Shown: positions 16,527 to 27,859 of the stretch, piece by piece
Numbering within the stretch: position 1 is the first letter of the stretch
How the letters are laid out: every line of letters begins with the position of its first letter
Origin: Rallus limicola
Lineage: Eukaryota; Chordata; Aves; Gruiformes; Rallidae
DNA length: 64,000 nucleotides
Assembly (NCBI GenBank): GCA_022605955.1
Contig: JAKCOZ010000008.1
Location: 19,215,583-19,279,582 of the forward strand
Reading direction: 5' to 3'
Made by a program: the position numbers and the translations under genes
Notes under the pieces: model-generated
What the model saw: only the letters and a program-made list of their open reading frames with translations
Databases searched by the model: none
What the model was told of the DNA's origin: nothing

Positions 16527-17700
16527 GAAATGACAGAACTTGTAGTGATAGTCCTGTGAGCTGTCAAATAAGGCTAGAAGCCAGACCATAAGAGAGAAGT
16601 TCAGACTATGGAAAATTCAGGTGGCACGAAAATGTTTGATTTTTGCATTCTCCATTAGTGCTCTGAGTTCTTAGCTCTGTGTTTTGGTAACTGCTTTTAT
16701 TTTATAGATTTTACCTCCCTTTCCTTTCAGCATCGCTGGAAAAAGACTCAAATATTTTTGTCCCTGCTTAAGATGCTGAGGGCTGAAAATGTTTTGTTTG
16801 AAGATAGTTCTTAACAGGACATTGTAGATAACAAGGCCTCAATCATGTGTCTCTGCCTGTCTTTTATTCTCCTCCATCTCTCCATCACCTTAACATTAGC
16901 AGCAACTGTTCTGTCTGATTACTGTGCCTTTCTAAATAGAGAACATGACTTACCCTTTTTTATTTGCAGTTCTCTTACCCCATTTTGTACAAGGAAGGAT
17001 TGTATTTCAAAGATTCTAGTGAAATGCCCGTAAATGCTTCTGTTAGATAAATAGCATTAGTTGAAAAACTGTGAACAGATGTGTTGTTCCCTGTCCTCCA
17101 TTTTTAGTGTTTTAAACTGTAACTACAAACTCCCTGCAGTGTGAAGTGGGTGAACTGACATTGTTGATCCTTGTCCTGAATCAGACACACTTAAACTCTT
17201 TCTCACATCTAGAAGTCTTGTAGCTACCAAAAGTCTCTGAAAAGAACAGTAAAAAGGTTTCCTTTCACTGAGTCAAGTAATATAAAATGTGATTATAGAT
17301 TGAATTTATCTCAACAAAATAGCTGATATCCAGAAGACACGTGAACTCTCAGAATTCACCAAGTGTCTCAAGTCAGGCATGAAAAATAGATGATCCCACT
17401 GTGCTGCACTCCCTGAAAACCTGACCAGTGTTTTACAGTGGGAGATGCTGGGTACTGAGCAGTTTTGCAAACTCTGTTTTAAAGGTGTGTAAATACTAAC
17501 TTCATCTTTTTGGTAATACAAGCTGTGGGCCAGGTGCTTAGGCATCTTCCAGTAGTTAAACACTTTTCTTCTCCTACAGACAAGATAATGTCTTCAGCAA
17601 ATACCTGATAGCAACAATGGAGTGAATAAGAAAATGCCATTTAAATTTTAAGTCAGCTAATTCATTGGGCCCTAGCCTTCTGGACCTTATGTATATATTA

Positions 17701-17765
17701 TCACAGAATTGTAGGGGTTGGAAGGGACCTCAGGAGATCATAGAGTCCACCCCCCCTGACAAAGC
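17701..17765 (-). mobile_element. CR1 LINE 3'-end fragment
   Basis: TCACAGAATTGTAGGGGTTG then GAAGGGACCT...AGATCATAGAGTCCACC is the reverse complement of the CR1 3' terminus, which reads GG(A/T)CTAGATGACCT..AGGTCCCTTCCAACC..TTCTATGA on the sense strand. Only the last ~65 bp is retained. Confidence 0.8.
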
Positions 17766-17808
17766 TTAATATTTTATATATATTTTGGAAGAGAAGGGAA
17801 TACAAGTG

Positions 17809-17945
17809 CATGGACAAATCTTAAAAACCTTAAAATTCATGAACATTTTGTTGTAAGAATGTGCAGTGATACATGTTCATGGACTAATTCAAATTTTAAA
17901 AACCTCTTTCATTCATGAACATTTTATGATATCAGTATGCAGTGT
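17809..17945. repeat. Degenerate direct repeat, two ~70-bp units
   Basis: The block CATGGACAAAT..TTAAAAACCT..ATTCATGAACATTTT..GTGCAGTG (from 17809) recurs from 17879 as CATGGACTAAT..TTTTAAAAACCT..ATTCATGAACATTTTATGAT..ATGCAGTG. Unit order is preserved, with indels. It is an old tandem duplication inside the intron. Confidence 0.75.
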
Positions 17946-19442
17946 CATGGTAACAGTAGTGACACCACATGCATGAGACTTATTCTTAAAACTGCTAATG
18001 AGAAGGAAGCGTTTTCTTACAGCAAATTTTAATGTTCTATTTTGCAATGATGCACACATTCTCCCTCATGGAAATGAATTCTTGGATCTAACTCATAAAT
18101 CTCCTGAAAAGGGACCTCCAGTGCCTAGAGATAGAGATAAATCATACTGCGAAGACACTGAACCATGAAATGATTCTGTTAACATGTCATCTGTCTAGAA
18201 TATATTTTCAAATCTCCAACAGAAGGGTCTAAATTATGAAGGGAAGGTGGCCTAGCAAAGCTGGTAATTTGGGAGTTGATACTTTTAACCTCTTCCATCT
18301 GCTGCTACTACTTAGGTGTGTCTGTTTTGGCAAAATATTACAAAGTAAGGGATTCACAAGTACCATTACACCCGAGCTTTTTTAAGTGAAATTGGTCCAT
18401 AAATTCTTCAGATCATGTTATCTTGTGGTAATGTTTTGTCATATCTGAACTATCTCTTAAGAAAGTAGTGATGTGAAATTTTGAAAACTAGTGCCTATGA
18501 AAAATAGTGTGGCAAAGATTGTACGTCATAGTCTGGAAAGGGTGGTGTATATACCAGTGTCAAGTGAGGATTTCAAATCATGTTGTGAAGATCCTGTTTT
18601 CAGGACCTCTCTCTTTACAATCCTGTTTACAGGGAAGTGACAAATGAAGAGCAATTTTCCATGTTACACTGACGGCTGACACTAGCAGAATTCTCTCATG
18701 TCTATATCAGTCAAATGGTGCTCTTCTGAAAGCAGTAGAAGGCACCTGTTTTAAAACTGATTGGTGATAAGAAATGGTTATTTCATTTTCTCATCCATGA
18801 AAAGTTAAAATTAAATGAAATTTCATTAAAAATTACTGTGCTTCATTAATTCATGTTAAGTAGCCAGGAGTGGGGTGGAGTTGAGCTTCTGATGACTCAT
18901 TGAATAGTGTAGTTCTTCACCTGTGTTGAGACCTAAAGCTCTTGGGAGTGCTTATTAGTTTGAAATTAGTGATGCTTGACTGCTTCAGGAGCTGACCTGG
19001 CTCTAGTAGAACCAAGCCTGGTGTCCCCACCTCCTACCCAATCACAGATTCAGCTTTGTGGCAGGTTGCAGATAGGCAGTGTAATTATCTTTGTGCTTTT
19101 AGTGTAAATATGGACTTCATCTTTAATATTGGTAGTGATCTCTGAAGAAGTTTTTTAAAAGTACTCAGTTATTGTCATTTTTAAGGTATTGTCACGTCAA
19201 GGAAAGGAATAGTCCTGTTTCACTTGAACAGAAGTGTGACTGTGGGCCAGTCATATGAGGTAGAGCAGCCAAAAGTATTTGCACCTTCATTTTGCTTTGT
19301 TATATGTGGAGCACCTGGTGTACTACAGGTAGCCTCATCTACCTGAATAGGTAAGAAGGATTCCAAGAATGTTATTTTTTAGAGGTAACATTTAAATATC
19401 AACATTTTCTAACTCAGCCCTTAGTATTGTAGATGGTGTTGC

Positions 19443-19458
19443 TTTTTTTTTTTTTTTT
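19443..19458. repeat. Poly(T) run, 16 bases
   Basis: Sixteen consecutive T residues in intron sequence. No retroposed body was recognised next to it. Confidence 0.9.
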
Positions 19459-20382
19459 GCAATTTTGCCATCTACATTGGTACTGGTGTGATACTGATGT
19501 ATCATGTAATAGACACTTTCTCTGCTGTTGCTTGGAACAGTAAAGTAATACAAGTCAGTGTTGTGGGACAGTAAAGATTAGAGTTGATTGTTTTTGTGAA
19601 ACAAAAGCCAAAAGAATTAATAGAAATGTAGTTCTTTAAAATGAAGTGTTTAAAGTAATTAAAGGAACATGCTTAATACAATCTTATAATAAATAATTTG
19701 ACAGCAGGTATACAAGTTTCAGAGCACAGCATTGTTTATTTCTTAATGTGAACGGAGGTTACAGCAATGTGACTAAACTACTTCAGCATACCAGATTCTG
19801 CCTATGGTTAGAGGGCATCATGATATCCATAAAAGCTGTGTATACTTCTCTGAGGAATAATTTGACTTTTACATGTTATTTTATTGTCTGAAACACTGGA
19901 CTTTCACTGCTTTGTGATTGTATTTTTGTAGAAAATTCCAAATCCTTAAAATGTAAGGTGACACATTACATCTAAGATTCCTGTGGAATTAACTAAGGAG
20001 CAGAAATGCAAGGCCCTCAGGATCCTTCTTAATTGGTATATGAATAGAAAAGCAACTCAAGGATAGTGTTTATCTGTCGGTGGAAAAGAATGTAAGTCTG
20101 TGACTGAGGATTGGTAAGAGCACTGCAAGTGTTTCAGCAGGTCAGAGGCTCCTCATATAATCTTGAACAAGTCAAATAGGAGTAGATTTTCAAAATTCTT
20201 TAGGCCCCTAAATATGTTATATAGCTAGTGGAATTTCACTTCAATGTTTCATTTCTATTAAAATTCTCTATTCCGTGTTTGGTTTTTCCAGAGCTCAGAA
20301 TCACTGATTTCATAGAAACTGAATCATTGAAGAATTTTTTTAAAAATATCAATAAGTGTGTGTGCTTGGCTATATCTTCTTC

Positions 20383-20990
20383 CACAGAATTGCAGAATGG
20401 GTGAGGTTGGAAAGGACATCTGGAGGTCATCTTGTTTGACCCTTCTGCTCAACCCAGATCACCTATAGCAGATTACCCAGGATCATGTTCAGACAGCTTT
20501 TGAGTATCTCCACAAATGGGGACTCCACAACCTCTCTGGGCAACCTCCCAGGAAAAAGTGTTTCCTGATGTTCAGAGGGAACTGTTTGTGTGTGTCCCTC
20601 TCCTCTTGCCCTGTCCCTGACCTCCATTTGAAAGAGCCTGGATTGATCTTCTTTACAGTCTAGTCCCGCTTGTCTCAGCCTTTCCTCATGCAGGACATGC
20701 TCCAGTCCCTTATCAATGGATTGTCTCCTGCAGCTTTTGTATCTCTCTGGTATCTCTCCTGCCCAGAACTGGACGCGATTCTCCAGGTCTGGCCTCACCA
20801 GTGCTGAGGTGAAAGGAGTGATCACCATCCTCAGCCTCTCCTGTTGCAGCCCTAGGATACCATTAGCCTTCTTTTCCACAAGGACACATTACTGGCTCGT
20901 GTTCAACTTGGTGTCCATCAGAACCTCCAGTTCCTTTTGTGCAAAGCTGCATTCCAGCTGGTCAGCCCCCAGTACATACAATTGCATGTG
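20383..20990 (-). mobile_element. CR1 LINE, 5'-truncated, inverted orientation
   Basis: The lower end starts CACAGAATTGCAGAATGG..GGTTGGAAAGGAC..TGGAGGTCATC, the reverse complement of a CR1 3' tail. On the - strand a frame at 20463-20879 contains remnants of the CR1 ORF2 C-terminus: ANGILGLQQERL, SALVRPDLENRVQFW and LPREVVESP. The match continues past that to a block resembling the CR1 segment around CCAGCTGGTCAGCCCCCAG (20956-20974). The middle of the frame is scrambled relative to intact copies, so it carries frameshifts and is dead. It is more diverged than the copy at 33668 and probably a different, older subfamily. Confidence 0.88.
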
Positions 20991-23900
20991 AATACATGCA
21001 ATTTCAAAGGGAAGGGTATTGTCTTATATGTATATTCTTCAGTGCTTATTTAAAAGACTATTTAAGCAAACATTTCTGCCAGTATATTTGTTGCTAGAAT
21101 GTTCATACAGGCTTCCATATAGAAGAGCTGAACTGAATTAATTTTATAAAACTCAAGTGAAAAGTCATGAAAATAAATATGCTCAGCTCTCAGCCATTTT
21201 CTGAGCAAAAAAAAAAGAATCACCTCTGATACTCTTGTTTCAGTTATCATGCTGCACTCTAACCCTCTGAACTCTAGGTAGAAGCTGAGATCCCTAACAG
21301 ATGTTTTTAGTGACTCCATATGTAGTTCATTTCATGCATTAAATGCACATAAACTGTTTTAGTCAACCAGTCTCTAAAGTAAATTATTGCTTTTCAAAAT
21401 CCATTGCATAAGTAATAAGACTGCTAAGATACGTAAGTGCCATTTTGTTTTGCTCTAGTGAAAAATTTCATGCTGACAAGGTCAAGTCCTGCGGTCTGAG
21501 AGCAGCCAAGTGATGAAAGGCACATCCAGCAGGAGGAGAGGTGGTAGATAGACATCTACTAACTGTTGTCTCCCTCAGAAGTGAGGATTTGAAATGTGGC
21601 TTAGTTGGATTTAGGGGATAGACCTGAGCTGCAAAGTCTTGCTTTTATTACTGTAGACTAAAAATACATTTGGTTTATTGTGTTTTCAAAACTGCTCCTC
21701 TTTTCTTGACAGAACTACAGCAGTTAACAGTATTGTCTATGCTATTCCTGAGGCAGTAATGCTGTGAGGGTAGCAGAGTAATCCTTACTTATTGTAGCTA
21801 CTGATTTTTAAGATTTGTGCTGTGGTGAATGGTAAACTGGAGGCTGCAATCCAGAAGTAGCATGACTGAATTTTTTTTTAGTGCAGCAAAATGCTTGTGC
21901 TCCGCATTTAAAATGAGTTTGAAGATGGTGGGAAAATCAGTCAGTTATAAATAGTTAACAGCCAATTTTCCACCATTCAGCCAAGAGAACAGCTTCCTTC
22001 CAGGTGGATAATTCACATGTAATATTGCTTTGCAGTAAGGCATTTAGTGTTCAGATATTTTTATATGATTGATTAATATACTTTGTTATGGAAATAGATT
22101 CTTAGGATAAAAATAATTGAGGTAATCTAGGAGTCAAATTGCTCAGTAAAGAACTAGGTAGCTGAATTTTCAACATATATATCTACATCATTACCAGAGG
22201 TTGCTGAGAGGCTGCTGATGCCTTATTAGATAAGGTTTAGATAGATTACCTGCAGCACTAAACAATTTACCGAGAACAGAAAATGGACTTCCAATACAGT
22301 CTAGAAATAAAACATCACAATTATTTGAGGTACTCTGTAACCTTGGAAACAATTGGGAGCAGTGACATCAGCAACAATTATGTGCAATTTTTGTCTTTAG
22401 TTTATCACCAAGGTAACCAGGGTAGGTTTCCCTGCTTGAAATTTTAAGAATGTCTTGGTTCAGTATTAAGTGAGCATGCACAAAGCAGACTGTTTAGGGT
22501 CTGTTAGAATTGCATTCTGCTTCTCTTTAAAATGGTCCTTCAGGCTTTAAATTGTGTAAACTCATGGAGGTTTTGGGGGGTTGTTTTGTCTGTTTGGGTG
22601 GGTTTTTTTTCCATTCTGTCACTGAAACAGCTGCAGACAAATTAAACTTTGGGTTTTTTTTTTTTATTTTTGGGTTTTTAAAGTTTGTTATAATATTTTC
22701 TGAATATTGGAAAGAAGGAAAATTAATTCCTCATTGAATTCCTTTTGCTGGCCCCAAATATCAGGTATTGCAGCTGCACATAGAGGCTGCAGATTGTACT
22801 ATGTTGCTTCTGGAAATGGGACTCAGCCGCAGTTGAGGACACAGGATGTTCCCATGTGTAGCTTCCTTCAGGGAAGCTTTGCATGAAAGTCCATTTTTGC
22901 AAGCAACTTGCCATGAGTGCTGCCTGAGGAGCACACTGGATGAGTCATTCTCTTAGACTTCCTGGGTATGAAACATCCGTAGGCAGCCCAGCTCACCCCG
23001 TAATTGTGCCAGTCAGGAATGGCCTAGCACAATAGCCATCTCCATGCTTAATCCAGAGAGGATTTGGTTATTTTTCTGCAGTGGATCTTGGGGAAGGTAA
23101 AGCCTGGTTGTGTAGTGGGAAAACCTCTAGTCACCTTCACAATTGCTCCACGATGGGAGTGTTTTGTGGGGTTGGAGCTATAATACTGGCAGGGAGGATG
23201 TTCAGACCAGAGTTCTAAGTTGGTAACTTAGAAATGGATGTGTAAATTTGTGTTCCTACCTTACCTGCAATGCCTACTTTGCCAACCGCTTTGGTTTTAT
23301 TTTTTGCATACATCTTTACCCGTAGGTTGCTGCATACACAAAATACACACCTGTATTCTGTTGAGATATTGCACATTCAGCTTATCATTTTGCAGGGTGA
23401 TTGGTGTGCAGGCAGCTTGCTGTACTTGTGCCTAAAAGATACAAGTTAGTGCTTGATGTTTGAAGGAAAACAACATAATGTTGTTCTTGTTTGGAGTGCA
23501 GTCCTGCAGAAATGAACTTCAAGCCATTAGCTCTGTGGGTTTCCTCTACTGTATAGCCTATGGTAATGTTAAAGTTCAGCAGCCCACATCACTTACAGTG
23601 AATCTAGCCAAGTAAATTAAATAAGATTTTTGCATGAAAAAAGATAATCCCTTCACATAATTTCGTATCACAGGGAGTGTAAGGCACCTCATACATTTCA
23701 CAGTACCAGAGACTTTCATGGGGTGTAATTGAAAAATACCTTTCTCAGAAATAGAATATTGATGTTCATATTTGTAAAGGAATTAATTCACTGACTGATA
23801 GAGGCAGAAGAAAAAGGAAGACAAACTTTTTAGGTACTAGTCATATTCTAGCAAGATTGCAGTCATACCTAAGACTGTAACGAATGTATGTTGGTTATTG

Positions 23901-24794
23901 TATTTTTTGTAATAAAAAGTCACCAAATGCCTATTTGCTTTGCCCTCTGAAGCAATTTCTAGAAGTATGCAATAACAAGTAATCACACTATTTGCAAACA
24001 TATTTGATGAAAGGAGCTGTGCTTTGAAAGGTATTGATTTGCTTGTTATAGTTATCAGTTTGATTAATATTAAAATTCTATGCAGTATGCTTAATCATTA
24101 GTCATGATTAGTGCAGTAACAATGCATTACACGTATCTACACATTTACTATTAACAATTAGTGTCTTATATTTCTTTCCTACCACAGGTGTAATCATAAG
24201 TTAGAACTTGTAAAAATTTAAAGAAATATTTATTGGAGTAGACATTGGTTATAAATCTTTATAGTATTCAGGGAGTTAATAATTATTTCAGTAGGTTTAT
24301 TTTATGATAATGAAAGGCCATTTAGACTACAGCTGTATTGCATCTTCTCTCAAGAGTTCCTACAAGAAGTGCAAGATTTCACCAGTGCTGAGAGGCTAAG
24401 AAAAACTCCCAGGCAAGACATCAAACACTGCATTCTGTGCAGAGAAGCCACATTTCACATATGAACAAACTGCAACATAGTCAGACTACACGACTCTGCA
24501 ATGCTGTGTTTGCAAAGGTTACAGTAATATTGTTTGAATAAATAGCAGGCAGGGAATGGAGAAGGGAAAAAGAGGAAGATGAAAGTGGTAAATAATGATG
24601 TAGGCATGGTGAATTGGTCTGTAAGTCTATTCTGTGATATCATCTATTTATACGGAGCTAAATGTGATCTTAGGCCATGGTCAAGGGGTGGATTTCAAAG
24701 TGATGACTTTGATGATAACTTATGAATCCTTGTTGGAAATTAACTGAAAATTAATTCGCAGTGTGAAAAACTGAGCAGATGAAGCCCCGAGAAA

Positions 24795-24890
24795 TCTGAT
24801 CTGACCTCATAGCTGACCCTCCTTTGAGCAGGAGATTGGAGTAGAGAGGTCCTTTTAAGCCTGCATTACTCTGCTGTGATAAAAAGATTC
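24795..24890 (+). mobile_element. Diverged CR1 3'-end fragment
   Basis: GATCTGACCTCATAGCTGAC then CCTCCTTTGAGCAGGAGATTGGAGTAGAGAGGTCC resembles the sense CR1 tail (…TTTGAGCAGGGGGTTGGACTAGATGACC…AGGTCCC). The terminal ATTCTATG repeat is eroded. It is short and old, hence moderate confidence. Confidence 0.55.
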
Positions 24891-25936
24891 GCTTTGTCAA
24901 TGCAAGTGTGTAAGGTAAATAGTAAGGTGAAATACCAAACAGGTCTGATTTATCTGGTGGTGTTAGTAATCCTTCAAAAATAGCACTGGAAACATACAAA
25001 AGGTATAAAACTAGGTTAGAGGACTGAAAAAGAAACTGGTAAAACTGGTCATAACCCGGTGAATTTTCCAGAAGTGTAATTCTTTTTAAAGAGAACTATA
25101 TTTGCTTTATTGAAAGAGACTGTCAATATTTTTATAGTACATCCAAAAGAAAGTTAGAGGCAACTTGAGCACAGCCCTGGTTATTTCTAATGGTACAACA
25201 TACTTAAGACTGGCATTTTAATCTACTTGGCAAATGAATGATGAGATCCAATGATTGAAAGTTATATTTAAAAAAAAAAAAAAATCAAGATAAGTCTATA
25301 GGAACAGAGGAAATTACTTTTCTGTTTTTGGAAAGGGAGCACTTAAGGAGTTTTTCTGTGCAAACCTTGCTTCAGCAGCTTGGGGGAACAGAGGAAAGGA
25401 ACATTTCTCCTCTTGAAATTTTGAGTTGGTATCTGTTCTTTGGCATCTAGTACCACAGTCTCTGGAAAGATTAGGAAAAATATAGTAGTAACAGCCTTTA
25501 TCTTTCTACCTGGCTGACTGATTCATGCAGTTTAGTTTGGTTCAGTTAGCCAAGTTCTAGTTTTCTTCATTCACAGTATGGATGATATCAGATTCCCTCT
25601 TATCAGACTATTCACATATTAGAACAAGTGCTGGGTAAAGATATTCTGAATTACTAGAAGATAGCTTTATTGGGCAAGTTGATGATCCATGATCTGTTGC
25701 CAGCATGCAAATGTGTCAGACTTTTACAGGCAGCATCTGCTTGAACTGTCTGGGGAAACAGAAAGAACAGAAAACATCTTACACTGAAACAAAAACAGAG
25801 ATCTCACTTGATGAAAGTGTCATTTTCTTCTATGTTTAGCCATTCAATGTGTTATTTAAAATTGAGTGTTCATGTCATGTCAACACACATAGAATCACCT
25901 CCTAGTTCCTCATAATTAATTACTGAGTAGAAATTC

Positions 25937-25956
25937 AGGAAGGAAGGAAGGAAGGA
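25937..25956. repeat. (AGGA)5 microsatellite
   Basis: Five tandem AGGA units in intron sequence. Confidence 0.85.
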
Positions 25957-26839
25957 TTGTGTTCCATATTATGCCCTGTATTTTTATTGATGTAAATATA
26001 TTTTACCTCTCAGCTGGTTTATTTTCATTTTTGGTGGGGTTTTGCTTTGCTGTTTGGGGGTTTATTGTATTGTTTCTTCCATTGGATATTCAAATCTTTC
26101 AGAACCTGTTAGGACGTATTTAGACTCCACAGATGCAAATAACGCCCATCCGACTCAAACATACAAGTAATGTTCTTTGTGAGAGCTCCCTTCTGAGGAA
26201 AATTTATTTTATCAGGCTGTTGAGTTGGGAGGATCTCAGTAGAGCTGTGTCAGAACTCTACACTCCACAAAAAGCAGGAAAGACGTGACTGTATAGTTTT
26301 CTTGTCATGTTAGGTGTCGGTAAAGGTCAGTCTTTCCAAAGGACGCAAATGCATTTTTTTCCCAGACTTGTTGAGAAAACAAAGTGCTTGTTAATACCAA
26401 CTAACTTTATTTGGAACACAAATAGCTAATGTTTTTGAATGTTTTAAAGGTGCTTTGATGCAGATTCTCATTCGGTGTCAGTATTGACTATAGGAGGAGG
26501 CAGCTAAAAAGACAGTGTATCCTCAACACTTACTGCCCATGCATTCTAGACATTGTTTATGCCATGGGTCTGATTGCCCACAAAAGATTTAATCCTTTCC
26601 CAGTGGCAAAAACCTAATAACATTCAGGGCACTTGAATTTCATCTGAAGTTTCGCTTTTTGTTTTACAACATGCTTTTCTCATAGCTGCTTATTTATTCT
26701 AATGTATTCCTTCTACATTCCTCCATAACCAGCTACTTTGCAGTTTTTACCTATTCCTGGATATGCAGGCTATCATATGGTAGTGTACCTTCTGTGATAG
26801 ACATAGTCTGTATTCAAATAATACATTTTTTAAAGGTCT

Positions 26840-27360
26840 GTATTGTATTTCAGTTTCCTAGATTATGTCTTTGGTTTATTTTCTTGTTTCATCTCCCCAT
26901 GCCCAATGTCAATGCTCTCTTATCCACACAGAACTATTTATTTAGGTTCTTTTCTTTCTTATATGTTTCATTGCTATCCTGGTTTAAGTATTTTAATTGT
27001 CTCTCTGCTAACCTTTCTTTCTCACTTTTGTCCTTCTTGGTCATCTCTAAGTGTTTAGTGAATGGCACTCATGGGGTTGGGTCTTGGGGACTTTTTACGA
27101 GAATACCCTATTTTTGTTTTTGGGAATTTCAGTTTGCCTGTCTTCATCTTCCCTTTTGTCTCTCATTTTCCCTTCTTGCTTGTCGTTACTCTTTTGATAC
27201 TTTTCCCAGTCTTGACATTGGGGAGGCCAAGACGTTGCCTCCCCACTCAGAACATTCCCTTGTCCTATTTCTGCCCTTTACCATTGCTCCTTTCAACTCC
27301 TTTCTCTGATGTGTTAACTTATCCAAGAGATGCCTCTTTGCAAAGCTTACCCTAGAACAT
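26840..27360. other. Pyrimidine-rich, strand-asymmetric tract
   Basis: For about 500 bp the + strand is strongly enriched in T and C, with many TTTC, CTTT and TCCC blocks. Phe/Leu/Ser-rich open frames appear in overlapping + strand frames here (26794-27309, 26843-27058, 27062-27355). That is expected from composition and not evidence of a protein: the frames overlap each other and show no domain. Confidence 0.65.
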
Positions 27361-27826
27361 TCAATGTAAGGCGTTGCTTAAATCTTCTATTAAAAAAAAA
27401 AAAATCATCCCTCTTGATTTTGACATGTATCATGATGTTTTAATGTTTCAGCTTTGTAGGGTTTTTTGTCTCTCATTGCATCACTAATTGTTTTGTTACA
27501 CGTTACTTGTACTGTTAGCATTTCTTGTCTTAAATTTAACTACCTTCATCCTTTCTTAGATTCACCAGCTCACATGTGTCAGGATATTCCACACCTTGCC
27601 CGGTTGTTTCAAAAGTTACATGGGTTTTAAGTTAGTGGCTTTACAGGCTTATAGAGACATGGTCTTATCAATATCGCTGATTTTAGTTCTGTATAAAAGA
27701 GGGTTTAGTTGAAATGCAGTCACGGGACTTCTTTTATAGTGAACGAATTCTATATATTTATCATACTGTGTTCATTAGTCTTCATTCCAGTTATAAAATA
27801 CAGGGATTCCCAAGTCACACCATCTT

Positions 27827-27859
27827 TATTTCTTTTCTTTTTCTTTTTTTTTTTTTTTT
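27827..27859. repeat. T-rich simple repeat
   Basis: Interrupted T tract, TTTCTTTTCTTTTTC followed by a long T run. No retroelement body was recognised beside it. Confidence 0.8.

Noticed and set aside
20716..20991. 91-codon + strand open frame
   Set aside because: It is the antisense of the CR1 copy at 20383-20990.
26794..27309. 171-codon + strand open frame, hydrophobic
   Set aside because: It lies in a pyrimidine-rich tract with two other overlapping frames, has no domain or splice context, and its length is expected from T/C-rich composition.
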